Assembly: GCA_018881555.1 (NCBI GenBank)
Contig: JACAXG010000032.1
Span: forward strand, 3,174,837 to 3,238,836
Origin: Amblyornis subalaris
Lineage: Eukaryota > Chordata > Aves > Passeriformes > Ptilonorhynchidae
Length of the DNA: 64,000 nt
Direction of reading: 5' to 3'
The notes beneath the pieces were generated by a model. It saw only the letters and a program-made list of their open reading frames with translations, had not been told where the DNA came from and did no database searches. A program made the position numbers and the translations under genes. Below are positions 1 to 11,631 of this stretch, one piece after another. Each line of letters opens with the position of its first letter. Position 1 is the stretch's first letter.

Positions 1-34
1 TGATACATAACATAGGTACACCTAAAATAGCTGT

Positions 35-271
35 TTATTTTTGCCTTAGGTGCTTCANGGCATCCCACTTGGCATTCATCTGCTGCCCCAGAAGGCTGCA
101 GGCTTTGGCACAAGCTCCTGTGCCTGTCCTGGTGTACTGGGACCGGCTGGCGTGGAGGTAGCTTTCCTCACAGCCACCTGAATGGTGCTGTGCTTTGAAT
201 CGGCAGCTGAAGCAGTGCTGATAACACAGCAGTGGTTTTACAGCTCGTGAACAGAGCTTGCACAGCAGCAA
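35..271 (-). other. Unassigned minus-strand open frame, possible terminal exon
   Basis: A 78-codon frame ends in TAA at 35-37. Its stop overlaps an AATAAA hexamer on the minus strand, as a compact terminal exon or retrocopy might. The product would be cysteine-rich at its start (CKLC, then CYQHC and FSC) and basic at its end, with one undetermined residue. The first codon of the listed span is TTG, so the true start or splice site is unknown; a weak splice-acceptor-like CAG lies near 220-225. I recognise no domain or family. The length is well within what chance produces, so this is a candidate only. Confidence 0.15.
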
Positions 272-1904
272 GTCTTCCTTTCACACTTTGCTCCCAGTGA
301 GGAGGCTGAGTGCTGGGAGGGGACCCAGCTAGGACAGCTGACCCCAGCTGACCACAGAGAGATCACACCATATGACACTCTGCTCAGCAATAAAAGTTCA
401 GGAAAAAGAGGAAAAATGGGAGGCGGATTTTCATGGTTATTACATTTGTGTTCCCAACTGTTACATTCTTTCCTCAAAATGGCTGAACATCTGCCTGCCA
501 ACAGGAAATACTGAACGAATTCCTCTTTTTGCTTTGCTTACACACACAGTTTTGCTTTCCCTGTTAAACCATCACCGTCTCAACCTGTGAGAATTTTTGC
601 CCTGTACTTTCCATCCTGCTGGGGAAGAGGGAGTGAGTAGGTGGGTGGGTGTTTGGCCTTTGGCCTGGGGCAACCCACCATACCTGGACTCCTAAGGGTA
701 CCACTAGGTGTCTATACTNAGGCACAAAACTTGGTCTCCTACTGCTCACCCTTAAAGAAGTTTTATGTCAGAGTAGCAGGCGTACAAAACCTGAAAGAGA
801 GTAGAAAGAGATGGAAATGAAGAATAGCCACAAAAACTTGGCAAATACTCATTGTCCATTCTATATGGTTACCACCAATGTGAAGAATATGTTGGGAAAG
901 AGGCTTACACATCTTCCATTCCTGTACTGCCTGAATGTAACCCTGTCCGTGTCTCTTTCCCTTCCCNATACTGTGTTTGCTCTAAACTCTTGACCATCTA
1001 CCAGGGCTAAAAAGAGAAACTGCAACCGGTTCTCTGCACTCTCTGCCATGAGAAGTGCTGGCCTGTTCACTATGGAGTTTATGTGGGGATTCCATTTTAA
1101 TGGCAGGCCTGAGGAGAATTGCTCACTTATCTCCTCCTGGAAGAAACCGAGCCAAATGCCATAGAAATGTATATTTGCTGTCTATAGCAGCATTGTCTTT
1201 CGTAATAAGGGTGCTCTGCTGGCAACCAAACATCTCATATACTGCAGGTTTTCTGTGAAGAAATGAAAACAAACAGTTGAGGAAAAATCTCTTCAGAAAA
1301 AATTTCAGCAAAACTGAAATGGTTTAAGGCTCGTCTTTCTCTGTAAATAAAGTGGTGAAGAGAATGAGATGTTTCAGTGAAGTGCTCAGCCACAGAAGAG
1401 GTGCAGATGAATGGAACCAATGTATGCACAACTAGAAAACGTTGAGTAGGGAAATTGCTCTACAAATGCCTTTTTTCCTTTCATCTGATCCCCCTTGTAC
1501 ATGCATTCCTCAGGAAAAGTGCTGTGTTGTTGTGGCAAAGGGATTTTGCAAGTATAAATGTTGATCTATCCCTTAACAGAAGGAAATGCTTGAGGTACAG
1601 TGTAACTTGTGCCTTTGTGTTGCACTGCTCCAGTCAGTAAGTATTGTGCAAAGGAATGGAATGATTTGGGATTTATACACTCTGACAAAGAAACTTTGTC
1701 CCATCCTCTATAAATAAAGGCTTTAGAGTCCAGTACACGTATTCACCTTTGTATTATAGATACTTTATATCTGCTATGCCAATGTAAAAAGACCTTGAAA
1801 TAAGTATAGGTGTTATCTTTAGGCCTCTTTACATTGCCAGAATATCCCATTGACGTTTTATAGAATACTTTATGAGACAGAGGCTATGAATATGTTAAGT
1901 TTTA

Positions 1905-1960
1905 AGCCAAGCCAAGGATTACACAGCTAGAACAGGTCTGGCCTCAAAGCAGAACAGAAG
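1905..1960. repeat. Possible MIR-core SINE remnant
   Basis: The stretch reading AAGGATTACACAGCTAGAAC resembles the conserved core of MIR-type SINEs (AAGGTCACACAGCTAG-like) and is followed by a purine-rich segment in the usual place. The match is short and diverged, so it could be coincidence. Confidence 0.35.
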
Positions 1961-2784
1961 AGGTGACATTTTCCAGCCACAGAGCTGGTGGCATCTTGCA
2001 ATTTTCATGCAAAGATGCAGCAGATGTATGTGAGTGTACTTCTTATACCTACACACACCCACAGTGCTACTTACAGAACAAGCATTTCAAGAACCTGGAA
2101 AGAGAAGCTGGATGGCACCATCCACACTTTCTGATTTTCATTAAATAGCCATCACTCTTTCTAATCTCCTTGCCCTGAATCAGGTACTATGGGAAGTATT
2201 TGCAGACAACTCTGATTGACTTCTATTATCAATTTAAAGGATGATAAAAGGTTGGAGTCTTTGTAAGTGAAACTGTTAGGAACTGGCTTTTCTGGTTTTT
2301 CACAGCTGAACAGGATAATACAGAAGAGGAAGATAATTCAGCAAAAAATGGAAGACATGAGTAGCAAAGTTGCTGGTCTCTTAGGTCAAAGGAAAAAATG
2401 CCAATTTAACCTGAACAACAATCTGGAGCTTGTATTTCGCACCTTTTCTGCACTTTACACTATTAAAATAATGTCTAATACACTCACTAGATTGGAATTT
2501 TGCTTGTGGATTCAAGTTGTAAACAAATTTCTAATTATTTCAATAATTCAGGAAAAAAAAACGTTTACATGAAACCCTGTATCAGGTCTGGGGTTGAATG
2601 CTGGATTTTAGTTCAGAGATTGAAAACAGCGATTTTATCTACCAGGCCAGGGTTTCAGAAAGCATAGCCAATTTATGATAGTTGTTGATTAGAAACCAAC
2701 ACTATCAGAAGTTTGTTAAATTTCCATCTGTGAATATGTTTATAACCTTGCCAGAAAAAGGCACTGAACGTAGATGCCCCATCT

Positions 2785-2843
2785 CTCTAGGTGTTGTGCA
2801 CCATCCCTTCCAATCCAACCCATTCTCTGATTCTCTGATAATA
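2785..2843 (+). mobile_element. CR1 LINE 3' tail (sense), short fragment
   Basis: CATCCCTTCCAATCCAACCC followed by a doubled ATTCTCTG matches the extreme 3' end of avian CR1 elements, where 'CCCTTCCAACCCAACC' precedes an 8-bp tandem tail. Only the last ~60 bases are recognisable. It lies about 10 bases before a second CR1 tail in the same orientation. Confidence 0.7.
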
Positions 2844-2852
2844 TGGTCTAGC

Positions 2853-2917
2853 TTTGGATTCAGCCTGCTTTGTGCAGGTGATGGAACCAGATGACTAAAT
2901 TATTCTGTGATTCTCTG
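2853..2917 (+). mobile_element. Second CR1 LINE 3' tail (sense)
   Basis: The sequence runs GGATTCAGCCTGCTTTGTGC, then a GGTTGGACTAGATGAC-like remnant, then AAATTATTCTGTGATTCT. This is the 3' end of an avian CR1 of a different subfamily or copy from the one just upstream. The two tails in a row suggest insertion of one CR1 next to or into the end of another, or a partial duplication. Confidence 0.7.
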
Positions 2918-2963
2918 GAGGGTAAAATAAAATTTCTAAGCTGCTGCTAGTTATTTATTGTAA

Positions 2964-3025
2964 TTGGGAAGAAATTTATGAACTTTGTTTGCTCTTGGGA
3001 AGAAATTAATGAACTTTACTTGCTC
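2964..3025. repeat. 31-bp tandem duplication, two copies
   Basis: The 31-bp unit beginning TTGGGAAGAAATT and ending TTTGCTC or CTTGCTC occurs at 2,964-2,994 and again immediately at 2,995-3,025. By eye the copies differ at three positions, so this is a local duplication that has begun to diverge. Confidence 0.9.
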
Positions 3026-3763
3026 TTTGGCTTGCAAACTCCTAATCAGACTTGTTATTCAGAAGTATTGCATTCTCCCATGATCGTTGATATTAGGGAT
3101 AGGATTTGTGTGAGTGACTTGTGATTTGGGATATCTTCTCTTTTAAAATCTCCTAAGGGACACCCACCTGTACGTGCGGCCAGTGGGGCACTGTGAATCT
3201 GAGAGGTGACCAAATCCCTGATGGTGACAGATAGTCAACAAGTTAAAAGGTACCAATGGAGCTGCTGCAATTCTCTGTATGTGTACTGTTGCAAATATAA
3301 CGTGATTTAGCTATAAACGCTCTGTCCCTGACAGCTGTGCTCCGTTACTTTGCCCTTTCCATGTGCTAGCAGTATGTTCACAGTCAGTGGGAGCACCTCA
3401 GATGCATTGTAGCTTGTCAAGGAACAGTGACATGATGATCTATCTGAGCCTTCCTGTGCTTCCTCCTGAACTTTGACTACCTTCATTACTGGGCTCCTTT
3501 ATTATTAATCTACTTAAGAAAGCAAGAAAGAATGACTGAGTAATCACTGAAAGGTGATAAACTCCCAGAGCAGTTCTTCAGAAGGTCTAATGAAGCCCGA
3601 GCAACCGTCAGATCAGCAATTTTGCACACTGATGGCTCCAGGGTGCAGTTCAGCTCCCCTTGAAACCTCTGGAAAGACTCTGGGAACTAGATGATGCCCT
3701 AAATGAACAAAGNCTGTTGTTTCACAGACTGAGTGACATTGAGTATTCCCAAAGGGGTTTTTC

Positions 3764-3779
3764 ATTATTATTATTATTA
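3764..3779. repeat. (ATT)5 microsatellite
   Basis: Five ATT units plus one base. It is a short, perfect trinucleotide repeat with no coding context. Confidence 0.85.
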
Positions 3780-5267
3780 GATTAGAATCTGTTCTTAAAT
3801 CACTAATTTGTGTGGAAATTTCCCATTCCAGAAGTAAGCAAACATTCAAGAGTATATATATTTTACTTAGCAGCTACCACAGAAAAATATACAAAGTGGG
3901 AATCCGTTAAATACAAAACCTAACTGGATATAAAAATGTATTCCCTTGACAGGTCTGTTTCTTTAATAGAGTTTCGTTAAAGAGAGAACCATTGTTTTAT
4001 GGAATATTCTGTGGTTTAATAAATAAAATATGCAGCCATTTAATGTATCTCAAAAAGTTCAGTTTTACATTGTACTTTAATTTTTCATCAGCATAAGTTT
4101 CTCTCAAAATAATTCTCAGTAAAAAGGCTTCACTTTGTTTCAGTGCTTGTAAAATACTTTCTTTGATCGGGTTTGTTACCTCTGAATTAATTTTTATTTA
4201 TCCAATCCAGATAGGTGACACTAAAGGAATAGTTCATCAATTAAGAGTTGAACAGATTCTTGGGACTCGATTCTTATATATCATAAGTTTAGGATCACGC
4301 TAGTAGGGTCCAAGGGGGGTCGAAAGAGTGAAATCTGAGAGGTATTTGTTGAGTTTTGTGAAATATATTAGTTGTGTCATTCCTTTTGCCTAATGGACTG
4401 GTGATGATGACAGTAAAACTGGAGCAGACTGTGACACACTGTAAGGAAAGGAAAGCAAAAAGAATAAGATTCAGAAAAGCCAAGGTGTTTTAATTTCATG
4501 TCTACTACAGTCACCCAAGCCAAAACCTGAGCACAAGGAGGAACCTGGAGCTCTGAACACACACTGTAATAACAGTATCTGCAGAAGGGCCAAAAAACGT
4601 AGATGGATGAGAAATGTTTCCTGGTTTGGTCCAAGAGATGATGCTGCTCTGCCAGACTGAAAGGATCTGAATCAGCTGGGTTCTTTTTGTGTTAAATTTA
4701 GTTTACTATATGTAGGGACTTTTATATGTATATGGGAATTCACAAATGTGGAAATATATGTCTACAGTATAGATTTACATGTANTAGACACATGTGCAAA
4801 TGCATAGTTACAGGAATTAGGACTGGGTAGAATAGTTCTAGGTTTCCAGGCTTCGTTGTTACCCTGTTTGATTGATCATTTAGAATAGATTTAAACAGAT
4901 AACGTTTGCCTCTGCAGCTCTCTGGGCATGCTGACAGCTNTGTGCAGGACTGTATACAACTGGCACTTCTCGGGGACGATGGATGGGCCACAACATTATA
5001 TGTGTGCTTTAGAAATGCTCCATTTCACCTGAGAAATAAAGAATTGTAGTGCAAAAGTGCTTCCAGCCGGAAAAATGTCTGCCTATATTCAGAATAGAAG
5101 AGAGTCAAACACTTCACATAGAGAAACTTATGCTTGAAACAGCTTTTGTAGGAAAGACCATCTATCCTTTGATTCAAGACTGAAGGTCTTCTCAGCAGTA
5201 AACCTGAGCTCACATGTGGGTACCAGAACTGATCCAGGCCTCACTTGAGGAATTTTGATAGTGTTCT

Positions 5268-5285
5268 TTGCACGATATCGTGCAA
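5268..5285. repeat. 18-bp perfect palindrome containing two CpGs
   Basis: TTGCACGATATCGTGCAA reads the same on both strands and carries two CpG sites in a CpG-poor background. It fits no transposon terminus that I recognise in the neighbourhood. It could be a binding site for a dimeric factor or a chance palindrome. Confidence 0.85.
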
Positions 5286-7270
5286 TGTGTTCACAGTAGT
5301 CTTCAGGTCTTGAAGGAGCAAACCAGGAGGATACACGCAACATCTTTCAGGATATTTGGATAGAAGACCTCTGTGTCAGACCTGTCCACTCACAAGATGA
5401 TAGAGTTTAAAATGTTACCAGAAAATAAAAGAGGACTGATTCACCCAATGTACTGTTACAAAATTCTTAGGTTTGCAGAACACTGAGTGAAGCTGCCAAA
5501 TTTAAACTGATAACAATTAAAATTTAAATTAGTTTANTAAGTAACTTGGTAATAATTCAGACAATATACCTGCCCTCTTGTTTCTGTTTCTTTGTTCTGG
5601 GGTTTTGAGATCACTCTTTGCTTCATTTGACCTTCAGCTTGTCTAGATTCCAGTTACCTCTAGTGGAGAAACGCTCATGTGCTCCAGCTTGGAACAACTC
5701 ACCCGGAGATTTGGGGAATTTTCACAGAAGTGGTTTGTTTCCCATACAAATGGAAAAGGCTGACTGCGGATGGGGAAAGTGAAACCACCACACTGCTTCC
5801 ACACAGTGCTGTCAAATAAATTAAGGTTCCCTTCCCAGGAGGGGAATTGGGTGTGCAGTCCTGGGAGCTTGACTGGTGCCCATTAACGCAAACAGAGGGA
5901 TCTGGGATGTGGGGGAGCTGGGACTTGCCTGCCATGGGCCATAGCCAATTACTCTCATTTTCCCACTGGTTCTCCACTGGTGCCCTGGTGTTCTCACCAG
6001 TTGTGATGTTTTGAGCCTCTGCTTGTCTCGTGGCATTAAATGGCTCGATGTCATTGTACATTAATAGGTGCCTTTTTGAAGAATGCAGGGTGTAATTTCG
6101 TCCTGCAAAGAATATTATAATATAGGCTGGCATGCACACAGGTATATGAGTGTCTCAAACCACTCTTCCACGTGACAGGGCAATAAGCCAGTATAAGCAT
6201 ATATCTGCTGTATGTATGGCTTTAATGAGAAGAGGAGACAGTGTAGATCAGCCATGACACAGCTGGTGAGGATGTCAATCCTTCCAGCCAGCCACATTGT
6301 AGTAACAGGATGTCAAGGCCCCTCTCACATCACATTGTGGAACACGATGCTGCTTTCACCTTCTACTTCTACCTTGATTGTTAAACATGTCATAAATTAC
6401 ACCAATGCTTCCATCAGTCCTATAAATACTCTGCATACCCATTTTAAACACACATATGATTGCAGCAGCAACAATTTACCTGTGTTCTAATCCCATGATC
6501 AATCACCAATTCACTAATTTATTTGATAGAAACAGATTTCAGATCCATGGTGAGCTCTGCCAAATGTCAGAAGCCTTGCAACCCAGACAGTGAAAGAGTG
6601 GATTTTATCTCACATACAGAATACGAAAATTTTCAGACTCACAACCTCAGCACNGCAGTCAGTTCCTTTGTGTGACTTTATCCCTGATTTCCTGTTGGGA
6701 AAGAGTAAACCACTAAATCTCAAGCTCAGGTTGTGTTGGGATACTCTGAGTGTCTCAATTAGGTTCCTTTTGCCCTGTAAAAAAATGGTTATGTACACTA
6801 TACAGTGCTGACAACATACAATGGCTTTCTGATCACTTGTCTATAAACGACCATAGAAATAATAGCAATTGAAGATGGGAAAAGCAGTGTTTCTGAGACT
6901 CATAAATATTGTGGGATTTTTCTCATTATTGAACTTTAAATTTTGTGAAGATTGTCTATTAAAACAGCAATAAGCCTTCATCAGCAACAGCTGAATGACA
7001 CTATTGGTCTTTCATTCACATACTTGTTCCGAAGCTCTTCCTCAGCCAACTTCTTGTACCACTGTTAATCTGTCACCTGGAAATGACACTACATGTGCTA
7101 CTTATGTCAGTGACAGTGCTCAAAAGCAAAGTCAGACACAGACAGCTTCTACAGGAAAATTCATTAAGGTTGTCATGTGGAATAATAACTATTTGATGTT
7201 CAGGCTCTTTTTTCCACTGATTAGTTCCAAATTTGTTTTAAATACATCCTGAAAAGAAAACAGAGGGATT

Positions 7271-7302
7271 AGACCCTAATTCAGCAAAAATCTAAGCATG
7301 TG
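7271..7302. repeat. Possible ancient sauropsid repeat fragment
   Basis: The stretch ACCCTAATTCAGCAAAAATC followed by TAAGCATGTGG resembles a motif (CTGATTCAGCAAAGCACTTAAGCATGTG) that I recall as widespread in bird, turtle and crocodilian DNA. The family name is not known to me and the match is partial. Confidence 0.3.
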
Positions 7303-7850
7303 GTTTTCTTCCACTGCATCAGTAACTCGACTAAAGTCATGATGAACTGTTTGCTGAATTTGCTTTGCTTTGATGAAGCCGTATCTGTGAAACAAAATCT
7401 AATCTGCTGCACTAGGGGGATGCAATATCTAGCTTTTATAGACAGAAGATGAGTTATAAAATCTGATCCCTTTTTCTGCTGGGAGCTACAGTATGACTCC
7501 TAGTTTAACCACAGAGCAGAGGAACAGCAAACTGCCCAAAGAGATGATGTTGGCAAAGCCCCAGCCATTATCTTCAAACATAGTTTGTTTGAAAGTGGGC
7601 AGTTTTCTGAGCTCACTTTTCTCCTATACAAAATGGGATCTCCTGACTCTGCTTTCTGCTACAATTCTCATGCAAACTCTGGTCCCGGACAACTAGTTAG
7701 GGTCTTCTTTGGGGAAACATAGCAAAGACAATAGTCAGACATATACCCTAGGAGGATATCCATAATTTTCAGTGACCTTAGCTCTTACAAGTCATGCAAA
7801 TTGTTTGTGCTTGCCACCACAACATTGTTTACTCTTTCTCTGCCCTACTT

Positions 7851-8275
7851 AGAATCACAGAATGGTTTGGGTTGGAAGCAACATTAAAGATCACTCAGTT
7901 CTGACTTCCCTGCCATGGGCAGGAACACCTTTCACTAGACCAGGTTGCTCAGAGCCCCATCCAACCTGGCCTTGAACATTTCCAGGGATGGGGCATCTAC
8001 CACTTATCTGGGCAACCTGTGCCTGAGCCTCATCACCCTCACAGGGAAGAATTTCATTGTAGTATCTGATCTAAACCTGCCCTCTGTCATTTTAAAGCCA
8101 TTACCCCTTGTCCTATCACTACAGGCCCTTGTCAAAAGTTCCTCTCAGCTCTCTTGTAGCTCTTTTAGGTACTTAAGGTGCTGTAAGTTCTCCCCAGGGC
8201 CTTCTTTCTCCAGGCTGAACAGCCCCAAATCTCTCAGCCTGTCTGCATAGGAGAGACACCTCTTTGCCTTCACCC
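7851..8275 (-). mobile_element. CR1 LINE, 3' fragment, antisense (~425 bp)
   Basis: Read on the + strand, the element starts with AGAATCACAGAATGGTTTGG, the reverse complement of the CR1 3' tail. It continues through the familiar antisense CR1 landmarks: CCATGGGCAGGAACACC, GGTTGCTCAGAGCCCCATCC, TTCCAGGGATGGGGCATC, a CCCTTGTCCTATCACTACA block and CTCCAGGCTGAACAGCCC. These correspond to the 3' UTR and the last codons of the CR1 reverse-transcriptase ORF. Stops and indels make it inactive. The + strand frame at 7,945-8,250 is only the antisense shadow of this element. Like most avian CR1 copies it is 5' truncated and shows no obvious target-site duplication. Confidence 0.95.
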
Positions 8276-8584
8276 CAGGTTTGTCATGTCTAGAGGGATT
8301 GCTGCTTCCTCTAGTCCAGGTTTACAAAAGGCTTGGAGGACATTCAGTTCATAACTGCCCCTTAGGCCCTTCACCATTGAAATTCAGCATGAAATAATAT
8401 CAATGACACTTTGGAATGCAAAGTAAGCCCTTAATCTCATATAATAAGCTGGGATCCTTGTAGGTCAGTGGAGAGAAAGAGACTTTAATACCTAACTGAC
8501 AAATGCCTGAGTGAAGGCACGAATGCTCCCACACAACTTCTTAAACATGTATGTAAAATCCAGACCTCATTGCAAAGGCCAAAC

Positions 8585-8622
8585 TTATATTAACTTCAGC
8601 GGTGCCAAGATTTCACCCTCAG
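8585..8622. repeat. Ancient-repeat-like motif (TTGACTTCAATGG type)
   Basis: TTAACTTCAGCGGTGCCAAG followed by ATTTCACCC is a diverged version of a TTGACTTCAATGG...GGATTTCACCC string that I recall as common in sauropsid genomes. It is one of several degenerate copies in the window. Confidence 0.35.
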
Positions 8623-9855
8623 TTTTTAGTTCCAGCAGGGTAGAAAGCCAACTTCAGAGCAAGTGATGGGACTGGGAAAAAGGAGAAATGTTGGGGGTGC
8701 AATAACAATTAAAATGAATAATGAATTTCAACTNAGGTGGAACTGGGAAAAACTGTCAATACTGACAGTGCTGTTTCAGCTGGGATTAGATTCTATTTAT
8801 TTTATGAAGACTATTTTAGCAGAAGACAAGCAATTTAGCAGTGTCTCTTCTGGAGCTGCTTCCATGCTTATCCAAAGACAAGGTCTATCCTTCTCTTTCT
8901 TACATGCTTTCTTAATTTATTTGCTTATTTTTGCCTTCTACTCGCTAACATTTTTCCAAGTTGCTCAGCTTGGTTCTCCACTCTCTCCATNGGTATGAAA
9001 GCTTTATTGTTCCCTGTGAATGCTCCATCACTTTCCCCTCCTAGCTCCACGCTTTGGCACAAATGGACTCCTTTGAGCTTCTGTGTGAAGACCACCTGCA
9101 GCAGACCTTGAAATGACTAACGTGGGGGTGGGCTGAGATCAGCTTTAACTTGAGTTTCAAACGTACTCTACAACTCTTGCTGTTTCCTAGTCCCCAAAAC
9201 GACTTCATTTCCTACACCAACTNCTAAACCAATAGTCCTGAAAGAGGGAGCAATGATTTACAGCAACTCTTCTTAATACATGAACATTAATTTTCTTTAT
9301 TGTACCAAGCACCAAATTTACTAGAGATGTAGTCCATGATTGGCATTTTGAAGGAAATATGGTCGATTACTCAAATCTATGGATATACCTGTAGAGATTT
9401 ATAGAACATTGCCTTCAATATTTAGCACATATTACATGACTAGTGCTGAGATCATGTCCAGTGTTCATTTTGCTCATTTACTTTGTGAGTGGAGATGAAA
9501 TAGTTGCCAATTCACAAAACGAAAGGGATTTTTTGATAATAAGATATTGAAAAGTAGATATGTGGAGATAGACTAAATGAAAAGTATTATTTGATAACAA
9601 ACACATAAACTCAGAACCAAAAAAACTATTTGGGATTTTTTACTGCTTGAAAATTGAATTAAAAAAAATCTGTTAGTGATCTGATCCTATGAAGACTCAG
9701 AACTAGTCAAAGGACACATTACTTGCCCAGTCCTGTGCCTGGTAGAGAGTGCCGAAAGAGAGAACTCACAGTAGTAAAGCACTGTGGTTGATATTTACAG
9801 GGTCAGTAACAATAGCTCAATTCTCTAGCCATCTCTTAATCAGGTGAAAGACACT

Positions 9856-9884
9856 TTGAAATCAATGAAATTGCTCAGGTTTAA
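9856..9884. repeat. Ancient-repeat-like motif (AAATCAATG...CTCAGGTTTAA)
   Basis: TTGAAATCAATGAAATTGCT followed by CAGGTTTAA resembles the AAGTCAATGGAATTACTCAGGTTTAAA string of an old amniote repeat. It is diverged and short. Confidence 0.35.
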
Positions 9885-10440
9885 CAATAAGGTAACTGAG
9901 TGCACAATCAGCCCCAACAGAAAAATTCCTTGTAGTTCATTGTGCAACTAAGCAGATAAGAAAAATCTGCAGTTTCCAAACATCCCAGACACATAACAGC
10001 CAGACACACACACAAGTGCACGNGCTGGGGAAATGAAATTAGCAAATGGTGTCATTTGATTTAGCATATGATCACATCTGACAGGCATGAGCTTGTCTCT
10101 GGTGTGTTTTCTTGTTGGTGCTGGAAAAAGAAAAATGTGAAGCCAGTTAGGAATGTTTCTGAATGTGATGCTTTACTTTTTCCCCCATGCTTTCTTTTCC
10201 TTTTCTTTCAGTAAAAACACTGGAGATGTTTAAAGTCCCTAAATCATACACGGCATATTTTTAATATCTTGTACTAGGGATAACCTTTTTAATAGTACTG
10301 GAAATCCCCATATAGCATATCTAGGTGTATCCAGATGGATTGCTTCCATATGAAGACATTTTCTTTTGCCATTTTTCATTCTATTGTATGTATCTGTAAC
10401 TTATGCTTTTTATAATGAAGGGCTACTCTTAATAACCTTG

Positions 10441-10466
10441 TATTTATTTTATTTTATTTTATTTTA
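10441..10466. repeat. (ATTTT)5 microsatellite
   Basis: A run of five TATTT/ATTTT pentamers ends in TTTTAGAAAG. It is simple sequence in a non-coding context. Confidence 0.85.
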
Positions 10467-11611
10467 GAAAGAGCAGATGTGATGAAGTGAATGAGAGCTA
10501 TTGGTTTAATAAAGCACAGTCATCTTCTCTCAGATGTTACAATAAACCAGATTAGATAGAGCTTTAATGGATAAAGCTCCAATGTTACTTCTGCTGTTGA
10601 TAAATGGTCTGAAATTTCATTTTCTCTGCTCTGTGTACCTTGCATACCTGGCTGTGTTTAACTGTTTAGAATCTGGAATTGTAACAACGGGAAAGCAAAG
10701 AACCCCAGGATCACAAAATATCTCGTTATACAAATGATGATTCCTACCTGATAGGGAGAAGAGAAAGGTGACAAATCCTTCCCTCTCAATTTAATTCCCT
10801 TCAAGAGAGTCATTAGTACATTTCTGACCATAATGTCAGTCAAGCAATAACAGAAAACTCAGTGTCATTATGGAAAAAAGACATTAAAACAGTTTTAGGG
10901 GTGGAGAGCGTGGATACGAGAATATACTTCAAAGAGAGGNTCTTGTTTTCCTTTTATTCCCTCAGTATTTCCATGAAACCTAAGGCAATGACATCACAAC
11001 AAAACAAGGTTGCCAAGATATACTATACAAAAACATGTTTTCACATGGTTACATTTTCTGCAAATTATAGTTCTTGGAATATAAATCAGAATAATTGTTT
11101 AAATCAGAGTGACTGTTGAAACAGATTTACAGAGATCAAATCAAAAATGTAATAATTCTTGTGGTTTCACTAATGCTCAGAGCACCAAATACTTCTGAAA
11201 ATTTTGGTTGTCAGTTATATATAGTGTTTACATTAACATGCTGCTTGAACAGAGAAAATATATATTTTAAGATGAAAATGTGAATCCAGGGTTACAAGAA
11301 TGTTTCTGAAACAGCTAAGTCATCTTGTTTCAAGTAAAACCAGATGTTTGCTTAAAGTGAAAGGCAATCATTTCTTTTAATTATGTTCACTGGTTAGGCC
11401 ACCAGGAATATCCATATGTGCACACAATGATCCGATTAAAATCAAAGACCTTACGATGGAGAAAGCAATCAACAACTGAACGACCACCAAATGACATGCG
11501 AGGCACTGACCTGGATTCCACTACCTCCGTTCACTCATTTTCACTCAGCAAGTTGAACAGGAGAGACTGCTGGAGTCTGCCAAGGTCCCCTGGGAGTGTC
11601 ACGTCCCTGGG

Positions 11612-11631
11612 TCCCGAAGGAATCTTCGGGA
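11612..11631. repeat. Perfect 8-bp-stem hairpin with 4-nt loop
   Basis: TCCCGAAG and CTTCGGGA are exact reverse complements separated by GAAT. The hairpin contains two CpGs and sits in a local patch richer in CpG and GC than its surroundings, which may be the remnant of an unrecognised element. Confidence 0.8.

Larger units (their letters stand above)
1..2784. other. Unique-looking non-coding sequence (left flank)
   Basis: No gene is supported here. Most of the interval is AT-rich and CpG-poor, with stops in all frames. Two things stand out: a cysteine-containing minus-strand open frame at the very left edge (listed separately), and a short stretch near 1,905-1,960 that resembles the core of a MIR-type SINE. 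The region could be intergenic or part of a long intron; nothing in the sequence decides which. Confidence 0.6.
2918..7850. other. Unique-looking non-coding sequence
   Basis: No gene is supported. The interval holds a 31-bp two-copy tandem repeat (2,964-3,025), a short ATT microsatellite (3,764-3,779), an 18-bp perfect palindrome (5,268-5,285) and an ancient-repeat-like motif near 7,271-7,302. A 146-codon minus-strand frame at 5,699-6,139 starts on GTG, has no recognisable domain and is of chance length. Confidence 0.6.

Noticed and set aside
5699..6139. 146-codon minus-strand open frame
   Set aside because: It begins on GTG, contains no recognisable domain and is of chance length.
7945..8250. 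+ strand frame of 101 codons
   Set aside because: It is the antisense translation of the CR1 copy at 7,851-8,275.
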